Source: JAGPCK01 sp041675505 (GTDB taxonomy: Bacteria; Bacteroidota; Bacteroidia; UKL13-3). From it: a stretch of 64,000 bases of DNA. The stretch's first letter is position 1, and each line of letters begins with the position of its first letter. The translations under genes and the position numbers were made by a program. Positions 59,436 to 64,000 of this stretch are shown here, piece after piece. The notes beneath the pieces were generated by a model that ran no database searches, had not been told where the DNA came from, and worked only from the letters and a program-made list of their open reading frames with translations. The stretch is from NCBI GenBank assembly GCA_041675505.1, contig JBAYTR010000006.1:157005-221004 (forward strand), given 5' to 3'.

Positions 59436-60524
59436 CTAATACTGTCCGCTATAAAATTTATTCTCGTCATTAATTTTAAGTCCGTTCTCACCAAACCATT
59501 TTATGAAACCGTCCCATTTTTCCTTGTTTGCTGATTGCCAATTATCAAAACCTACTCCATCACCTTTCATTAAAATCCAATGGTTATATGCTTCCATGTG
59601 GCCGGCATCTTTAACCTTCTTTTGATAGGTGAACAATACATTCGGATAAGTTTTATCGTGCCCATTTTTAAAGTAGTTGTCAATAAAGGTGCTTCTAATA
59701 TTGTCAAGTGAATTAATATCAATAGATTTAACAGCAATTGAAAACATTAAGGTGGGCTCATACACACCAAGACCATATGGAAGTTTCATCTTGCTGGGGT
59801 CTGTTAAGTCGCTTACATTTATTGTTGCATTCTTACTAAAACTTACAGAAAGGGAAGTATCACTCAAAAACTTGATTTCACTCTTGTATGTATCAAAAAG
59901 CAGCTTACTTATTTCCGCAGTCCTTTTGCTGTTACGTTCCAAGTTCATAAATATTTCTCCGTAAATCATTCCCCAAACTTCTTCTGATGAACTACAATAA
60001 ATTTTAGCGGCCCAATAATAGTTTGAAGAAAACCTTGGTGCTACTTCTATCCCTTTTTCGTAGTAGGAAAGTGCTTTGTTGTAATCCTTCTTGCCCATTT
60101 GCATTATGCCCATTTCTAAATACAGGTTGCCTGAATTGGGAAACAAGTTTAGTCCAGCTTCGTAGGTTTCAATTGCCTTGTCGCTGTTGCCAAGGTTGTC
60201 GTAAGTATTGCCAAGCAACTGATAAACCCTGTCGTTAATATCCTTATGCTTTAATATACTTTCAAGATACTTTTTTGCCTTCTTGTAATCTTTTTTGGCA
60301 TAGTAAGCATATCCAAGTTCATAAGGATAGATGATGTCTTCAGGATCAAGTTTCTGAGCCTCTTCAAGTAGCTCAATACTTTCGTCAATCTTTCCGTTGT
60401 CCATAAGTTTGATTGCTTCTTTCCCTATGCTAAGAGCTTTTTCTTTGTTGGTTGTCTGTCCGAAAACGATTTGGCCAACCGCTATAAACAGAAGAAGTCC
60501 GATTGTTTTAATTTTTCTTGTCAT
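59436..60524 (-). CDS. secreted TPR-repeat protein
   Basis: 362 residues. Signal peptide 1-22 (GLLLFIAVGQIVFGQT). TPR repeats fill about residues 28-195 (IDESIELLEEAQKLDPEDII, AYYAKKDYKKAKKYLESILK, NTYDNLGNSDKAIETYEAGL). The C-terminal 165 residues are a separate unassigned domain (YGLGVYEPTLMFSIAVKSID, YNHWILMKGDGVGFDNWQSA). Likely periplasmic; role unknown. Bounded by repeat copies E5 and E4. Confidence 0.8.
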   Translation of the reverse strand: MTRKIKTIGLLLFIAVGQIVFGQTTNKEKALSIGKEAIKLMDNGKIDESIELLEEAQKLDPEDIIYPYELGYAYYAKKDYKKAKKYLESILKHKDINDRVYQLLGNTYDNLGNSDKAIETYEAGLNLFPNSGNLYLEMGIMQMGKKDYNKALSYYEKGIEVAPRFSSNYYWAAKIYCSSSEEVWGMIYGEIFMNLERNSKRTAEISKLLFDTYKSEIKFLSDTSLSVSFSKNATINVSDLTDPSKMKLPYGLGVYEPTLMFSIAVKSIDINSLDNIRSTFIDNYFKNGHDKTYPNVLFTYQKKVKDAGHMEAYNHWILMKGDGVGFDNWQSANKEKWDGFIKWFGENGLKINDENKFYSGQY

Positions 60525-60544
60525 TATGTTGTACTTTAAGTGGC

Positions 60545-60649
60545 CTTAGCATCAAGGTGTGAAAACGCCACACTTTTCTGCCCCGTAAAACTCTCCATAA
60601 AAAGCAACAAAAGCAAATTAATTTCAGTTGTTATGAAATTCTTGCTAAG
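60545..60649. repeat. interspersed structured repeat, copy E4
   Basis: 105 bases with perfect 7-bp outer arms CTTAGCA / TGCTAAG, an internal GTGTG...CACAC hairpin (60557-60572 region), and the core GTAAAACTCTCCATAAAAAGC. It fills the gap 60525-60752 between two genes. Confidence 0.85.
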
Positions 60650-60752
60650 AAATATTTCCTTGTAACCAAAAGCTGCATAAAGAAAAATCGCAGGCCGAAG
60701 CCCGCGATTAAACAAGGGGATGCATTGTTCCCGACTTAAGGAGTATATGTAT

Positions 60753-61169
60753 TTAACCTGTTACTCTTTTGTCTTTGGCTACAAATTTTGCAAATGCCAG
60801 CAGCGCACCTGTAACCATTATATTTCGAAAAATGTTAACCATTTCAAGTTCCTTTTCTCTTAGCAAATCTGCGGTCATGTTTTCTGTACTTAATTCATAC
60901 CCCATTGCCCTGGGCAGGTGAACTAAAACTGCCATTAGTATTACATACAACGCCATTAACGCATAAGCCAACTTATCGTATTTGCCAATGATTGCAGCTA
61001 CAATAAATAACACTATACAAACCAAGGTAAAGTAATTCCAAAAGTACGGAAACGGAATGTAGTCGGGCACAAACGAAGCACCAACTTCCGGTTTTCCAAG
61101 ATGCAAACCAACATACAATAAAAATGAAAGCGGGAAAATGTATTTCCCTGAATTTAAAATTCTATCCAT
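60753..61169 (-). CDS. DoxX-like small integral membrane protein
   Basis: 138 residues with four hydrophobic segments (about 8-26, 44-62, 68-88, 112-130), a DoxX-type arrangement: IFPLSFLLYVGLHLGKPE, FTLVCIVLFIVAAIIG and LPRAMGYELSTENM. Inner membrane. Function of such stand-alone DoxX-like proteins is unknown. It ends the three-gene run Crp, YciI-like, DoxX-like (10 bases after the YciI-like gene), so all three are probably one transcript. Confidence 0.75.
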   Translation of the reverse strand: MDRILNSGKYIFPLSFLLYVGLHLGKPEVGASFVPDYIPFPYFWNYFTLVCIVLFIVAAIIGKYDKLAYALMALYVILMAVLVHLPRAMGYELSTENMTADLLREKELEMVNIFRNIMVTGALLAFAKFVAKDKRVTG

Positions 61170-61179
61170 AGCTAAATAC

Positions 61180-61533
61180 TTAGTCTGTTGGGAAAGGAAT
61201 AAGTGGTCTGATTTCTACTGAACTGTTTGGATATTTAAGAATCGGGCAGGTTTTACTCCATTCCTGAACTTCCTCCGGGTTGTCGGATTTGCAGATTAAA
61301 AACCCCGAAACTAAAACACTGTCACTTTCTTTGTGTGGCCCTACCGTTACACCTTGGTTGTTAACTATTGTGGCGTCATATTGAACAGGTGCAGTGTGCA
61401 CCAGCTTACCTTGCATGGCGATATTGCCAATCCATGATTGCCACTTGGGCATATCTTCAGCCATGTCTTGTAAGGTCGACAAGTAACCATTCCGGGCACT
61501 TGCGTTGCGAAATAATAATAAGTACTCTGTCAT
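61180..61533 (-). CDS. YciI-related (YCII/DGPF) domain protein
   Basis: 117 residues from the ATG at 61533 (MTEYLLLFRNASARNGYLST); an upstream in-frame ATG at 61602 adds an unlikely hydrophobic stretch. The YCII fold is a ferredoxin-like alpha/beta with LHTAPVQYDATIVNN, then SVLVSGFLICKSDNPEEVQE and a conserved YPNSSVEIRPL close. The DGPF-type members often sit with sigma factors or regulators; here a Crp/Fnr regulator gene lies 80 bases upstream of the chosen start in the same direction. Confidence 0.78.
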   Translation of the reverse strand: MTEYLLLFRNASARNGYLSTLQDMAEDMPKWQSWIGNIAMQGKLVHTAPVQYDATIVNNQGVTVGPHKESDSVLVSGFLICKSDNPEEVQEWSKTCPILKYPNSSVEIRPLIPFPTD

Positions 61534-61613
61534 TGCTTTAAAAAAATTAATTGTGAATAATGAGACAAAATTCAACAATCCGTTTTTGGCGCATGATGAC
61601 AAATGTCTACATT

Positions 61614-62183
61614 TTACAGCTTAGCTTTTAATCGGCTAAAAACGTCTTTGTTAATACCCAGATAAGAAGCAATAAGCTTACTGGAAAGCCTTGTCATAAG
61701 CATGGGTCTGTATTCCATTAACCATTTTATTCTTTCCAAAGCAGTGAGTGAAACTAACGTATTAATACGATAAACAGAGTTGGCATAGGATGCTTCAAGA
61801 ATCTGTTTGTACACTTTATCAAACTGCGGAACGGTTTCCATCATTGTCTGAAATGATGGCCTGTCAATAGCAAAAAGTTCACAAGCCTCAACACATCTTA
61901 TGTTTTCAGTTGCCGGAATGCCACTTCCAAAACTTAACAACTCCGAGCACCAGTTATCTTCAATTACAATATCACGTGTGGTTTCATTAAAATCCTTGTC
62001 ATAAACGTATACCTGCAAACAGCCTTTGGCAATAAAATAAACATACCGGCAATAATCACCTTGTTGCAAAAGTTGTTCGTTACGTTTGGTTTTGACATGC
62101 CGGAAAACAGAAAGAACCTTGTCTAAGTTATCAAGGTCACTCCCCAACCGTCTCGTTATATGATTGTGTAAAACTTCTATCAT
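61614..62183 (-). CDS. Crp/Fnr-family transcriptional regulator
   Basis: 189 residues. The cyclic-nucleotide-binding fold is at about 1-120 (NEQLLQQGDYCRYVYFIAKG, LQVYVYDKDFNETTRDIVIE, RPSFQTMMETVPQFDKVYKQ). The C-terminal helix-turn-helix (ALERIKWLMEYRPMLMTRLS, LIASYLGINKDVFSRLKAKL) is short, as is common in Bacteroidota members. It has no iron-sulfur cysteines of Fnr. It probably regulates its own three-gene operon. First gene in that run; repeat copy E3 lies upstream. Confidence 0.85.
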   Translation of the reverse strand: MIEVLHNHITRRLGSDLDNLDKVLSVFRHVKTKRNEQLLQQGDYCRYVYFIAKGCLQVYVYDKDFNETTRDIVIEDNWCSELLSFGSGIPATENIRCVEACELFAIDRPSFQTMMETVPQFDKVYKQILEASYANSVYRINTLVSLTALERIKWLMEYRPMLMTRLSSKLIASYLGINKDVFSRLKAKL

Positions 62184-62227
62184 TTACTCTCTGTAATTAG
62201 TGTGTATAGGGCTCCGTTAAAGCACAC

Positions 62228-62347
62228 CTAACGCCAAGGTGTAAACGCTATCGAGCTCTCGCCTTGTAAAACTCAGCATAAAAAGCCGGAAAAACAAGAC
62301 CACAGATTAGTTAAAAAAATAAGGAAGTTACAGCTGAATAGGGTTAG
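62228..62347. repeat. interspersed structured repeat, copy E3
   Basis: 120 bases with arms CTAAC / GTTAG, core CAAGGTGTAAACGC, a CAAGG...CCTTG inner pairing, and TTGTAAAACTCAGCATAAAAAGC. It lies between the Crp-type gene and the stop of 62370-62939. Confidence 0.75.
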
Positions 62348-62358
62348 CTATTGAAAAT

Positions 62359-62383
62359 GGTCAGACGAATTATGCGCTCGACC
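62359..62383. repeat. degenerate REP-like palindrome F
   Basis: 19 of 25 positions match the core of palindrome C in the same relative orientation, with the inner pairing decayed. It overlaps the last codons and stop of 62370-62939. Confidence 0.5.
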
Positions 62384-62939
62384 TAGGTGGAGTTTCCGGC
62401 AATCTTGCTCCGAGTTTTAATAGAATTTTGGCTGCTCTTTTTTCAAAGTCCTTGCTGTATTTATCCATCCGGTCTTCTAAACAAATCTTTAACTCATTCT
62501 TGAGTTCAGGATATTTTTTGGTGAGTTGGTACAACACCAAAACAGATCTCGACTTGATGGTGACATTCGTATCGGCCGATAACAGCCATTGAAACAATAA
62601 GTCTATGGCCTTGCTTTCATTCTCGGGTGGAAGGCCCGCAATAAGCCAATACGAGGCAAACGATGTTTTGTAAGCGGGTCTAAGATCATCATACAAGGTG
62701 AATAAAAACGGAAGCTCAGCCAATAACTTAGCCGGACTTAATGCACCTGTTTCACTCAGTAGCCATAAAAACCTGGAGACCACTTTATGTTCGCACTGCA
62801 ACAACCTGGAAAGGCCTTTTATGTGTAAATCATTTTCTATAATGGTAGTTGCCCATATTTTTCTTTGCTGCACAGTACTTGCGGGAAGAGAAAACTCCAA
62901 CTCCTTGCAGAATTTAGCGTATGAAAAAACAGCGTTCAT
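62370..62939 (-). CDS. HEAT/ARM-like helical repeat protein
   Basis: 189 residues, all-helical by eye, with repeat-like segments (LHIKGLSRLLQCEHKVVSRF, ESKAIDLLFQWLLSADTNVT, SRSVLVLYQLTKKYPELKNE). No catalytic motif is visible. The C-terminal residues PPRSSA are encoded inside REP remnant F. Bounded by copies E3 and E2. Function unknown; adaptor or binding roles are usual for such folds. Confidence 0.65.
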   Translation of the reverse strand: MNAVFSYAKFCKELEFSLPASTVQQRKIWATTIIENDLHIKGLSRLLQCEHKVVSRFLWLLSETGALSPAKLLAELPFLFTLYDDLRPAYKTSFASYWLIAGLPPENESKAIDLLFQWLLSADTNVTIKSRSVLVLYQLTKKYPELKNELKICLEDRMDKYSKDFEKRAAKILLKLGARLPETPPRSSA

Positions 62940-62955
62940 TTTTTACTGCTTACAG

Positions 62956-63049
62956 TTGACATTAAAGTATAAGAAAACCACTCACACTTTGTAGGGTAAA
63001 ACTGGCGATAAAAAGCAATAAATGCAAGGAGAATAGCAGCCTTAGTCAA
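62956..63049. repeat. interspersed structured repeat, copy E2
   Basis: 94 bases with outer arms TTGAC / GTCAA, core TAAAGTATAAGAAAACCACTC, CACACTTTGTAGGGTAAAACT and GCGATAAAAAGCAATAAATG. The closest relative of E5, with different but still pairing ends. Confidence 0.85.
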
Positions 63050-63069
63050 AGATAAGAATGGCGAGGAAG

Positions 63070-63759
63070 TTATAATGAATGTAAAAATTCCAAAGTATTG
63101 TCAATATATCGTCTTGGTTTGCCACTTGTTGTAGAATACATTTTTTCCATTTGAATAATTCTCATTTTAATTATAGAGCTATTACTAGGCCTGAGAAGCT
63201 TGTGTTTTGCCTTGCCAAACTTCATTGGTACTTTATAATCTATCAGTACTTTATTTATCTCTTCATTACCTTTCAAATTACTTATTCTAACTTCTGCGTA
63301 ATTATCTATAACAACATTAATCATTTCAAGTTCTTCATGTAACAAGTATGAATCAATGATTGGTTGTCCGAAAAATAAATTATTGTCAAAATCAACTGTG
63401 ATTTCTCCAAATGATATTGCGCCTTTTATTGCAATTTTGTTAATTATGGCCGTTCGCAAAATAAAATAGGAATCATAGATAATTTTCTTTGCATCTAAAA
63501 TACTAGCACCATTAGAAAAAAGAATTATGGAGTCAGAAAATGTCACTGACCTAGTTTGGTTTTGATTAATCTCATCAGCTTTTAATAAAGGAAGTTCGGT
63601 CTTTTTTTGCAAATCACTCAGTTTGTCTTTTAATGCCTTTAATTTCTTTAGAACATCTGCATGTGAATTTCTATTAACTAAATCTTTAAACCCAAGAATA
63701 TCAAAAAAAGCAACAAATCTTTCATCAGTATTCAACCAATCTAACTTTTTCGAAGGCAT
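63070..63759 (-). CDS. class III nucleotide-cyclase-like domain protein
   Basis: 229 residues from the ATG at 63759 (MPSKKLDWLN); an in-frame extension to 63849 enters repeat E1. The pattern resembles a nucleotide-cyclase fold: RFVAFFDILGFKDLVNRNSH with the first acidic position, VTFSDSIILFSNG, then KGAISFGEITVDFDNNLFFG and QPIIDSYLLHEELEMINVVI. I could not confirm both metal-binding aspartates or the substrate-specifying residues, so activity is unknown. Similar domains occur in signalling and in phage-defence cyclases. No partner effector gene is visible. Bounded by E2 and E1. Confidence 0.5.
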   Translation of the reverse strand: MPSKKLDWLNTDERFVAFFDILGFKDLVNRNSHADVLKKLKALKDKLSDLQKKTELPLLKADEINQNQTRSVTFSDSIILFSNGASILDAKKIIYDSYFILRTAIINKIAIKGAISFGEITVDFDNNLFFGQPIIDSYLLHEELEMINVVIDNYAEVRISNLKGNEEINKVLIDYKVPMKFGKAKHKLLRPSNSSIIKMRIIQMEKMYSTTSGKPRRYIDNTLEFLHSL

Positions 63760-63778
63760 AATTTTATTTATATTAAAA

Positions 63779-63883
63779 TTACATATAATGTGAAAAAACT
63801 CCTCCACACTTTGTAGTGTAAAACTGGTAATAAAAAGTAATAAATGCAAGGAGAAAGAATACTTAGTTCCAGCCTAAGTGTAA
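63779..63883. repeat. interspersed structured repeat, copy E1 (right end uncertain)
   Basis: Core GTGAAAAAACTCCTCCACAC, inner hairpin ACACT-TTGT-AGTGT, then AAAACTGGTAATAAAAAGTAA. Possible outer arms TTACA / TGTAA, but the right arm overlaps the probable left end of an IS, so this copy may be interrupted by it. Confidence 0.7.
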
Positions 63884-64000
63884 GCATCCCCAAAAATAGT
63901 ACGATTTATAAGTAGAAAAAATTCTAACTTTAAATTGTAAAAAAATGAAAAAGAGTAAATTCAGTCCAAGTCAAATTGCCAGCATCCTCAAAGAGTTTGA
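63879..64000 (+). mobile_element. left end of an IS3-family insertion sequence (cut by the window)
   Basis: From about 63879 the sequence TGTAAGCATCCCCAAAAATA looks like an IS terminus followed by a short AT-rich leader to the transposase OrfA at 63946. Only the left end is in the window, so the right inverted repeat and target duplication cannot be checked. Confidence 0.55.
63946..64000 (+). CDS. IS3-family transposase OrfA, first 18 codons (partial)
   Basis: Reads MKKSKFSPSQIASILKEF before the window ends. This opening matches the helix-turn-helix start of IS3-family OrfA (typically MKKSKFTEEQI...LKE). The reading frame is open to the edge. Orientation is toward the window end. Confidence 0.75.

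Noticed and set aside
58842..63883. Classical integron attC sites between the small genes
   Set aside because: The RYYYAAC and GTTRRRY boxes are not conserved among the copies, E4 and E2 have other end sequences, and no integron integrase is present. Reported only as attC-like in distribution.

Overview
The window is chromosomal DNA of a gliding-type member of the Bacteroidota, probably an environmental Chitinophagales/Sphingobacteriia-like lineage. Four intact proteins and one broken one end in a type IX secretion (T9SS) C-terminal sorting domain. Gliding genes gldE and gldD follow mutY and ssb in the order seen in this phylum. Promoters carry the Bacteroidota -7 box TAnnTTTG, and Shine-Dalgarno motifs are absent or weak. 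No tRNA or rRNA gene was seen. The assignment below phylum is inference.

Layout. 1-5.0 kb: end of a tRNA hydroxylase gene (trhO-like), divergent AMP nucleosidase and nucleoside phosphorylase genes, then two DUF6252-like lipoprotein genes around a T9SS protein gene. Each lipoprotein gene sits beside a copy of the 3' end of the phosphorylase gene. 5.0-14.8 kb: housekeeping core (OmpA lipoprotein, RNase G, a 29-residue bS22/AURKAIP1-like ribosomal protein, TPR protein, HU; then mutY, ssb, gldE, gldD, recG). 14.8-24.4 kb: small secreted protein, AIM24-like protein, T9SS protein, a RAYT transposase ringed by REP palindromes, amidohydrolase, acyl-CoA carboxylase beta subunit, SRP RNA, transaldolase, HAD phosphatase and dolichol-phosphate-mannose-synthase-like enzyme. 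24.4-32.4 kb: alpha-2-macroglobulin with thioester plus penicillin-binding protein 1C, a known periplasmic defence/repair pair.

32.4-40.1 kb is an accessory surface locus: a broken T9SS gene, a Vap-like small beta-barrel protein, twin FN3-like secreted proteins on both sides of a T9SS subtilase, and an unknown protein ahead of a TPR histidine kinase and its LuxR-type regulator. Three of these genes share one promoter module with exactly conserved spacing. 40.1-44.5 kb holds a three-gene MukB/MksB-like SMC operon (SMC, kleisin, KITE) without a recognisable JetD/MksG nuclease. 44.6-57.7 kb: cytochrome-P460-like lipoprotein, TraB/GumN-HEAT protein, porin, a 1670-residue T9SS adhesin with a lectin module inserted in a repeat, LytTR regulator and pseudouridine synthase.

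58.3-64.0 kb looks cassette-like. Small unrelated genes, all on the minus strand, are separated into transcription units by six copies of a structured repeat of about 90-120 bp. The array ends at the start of an IS3-family element. The least described items are this repeat family, the REP/RAYT set with copy-specific self-complementary outer stems, the shared promoter module, and the SMC operon.
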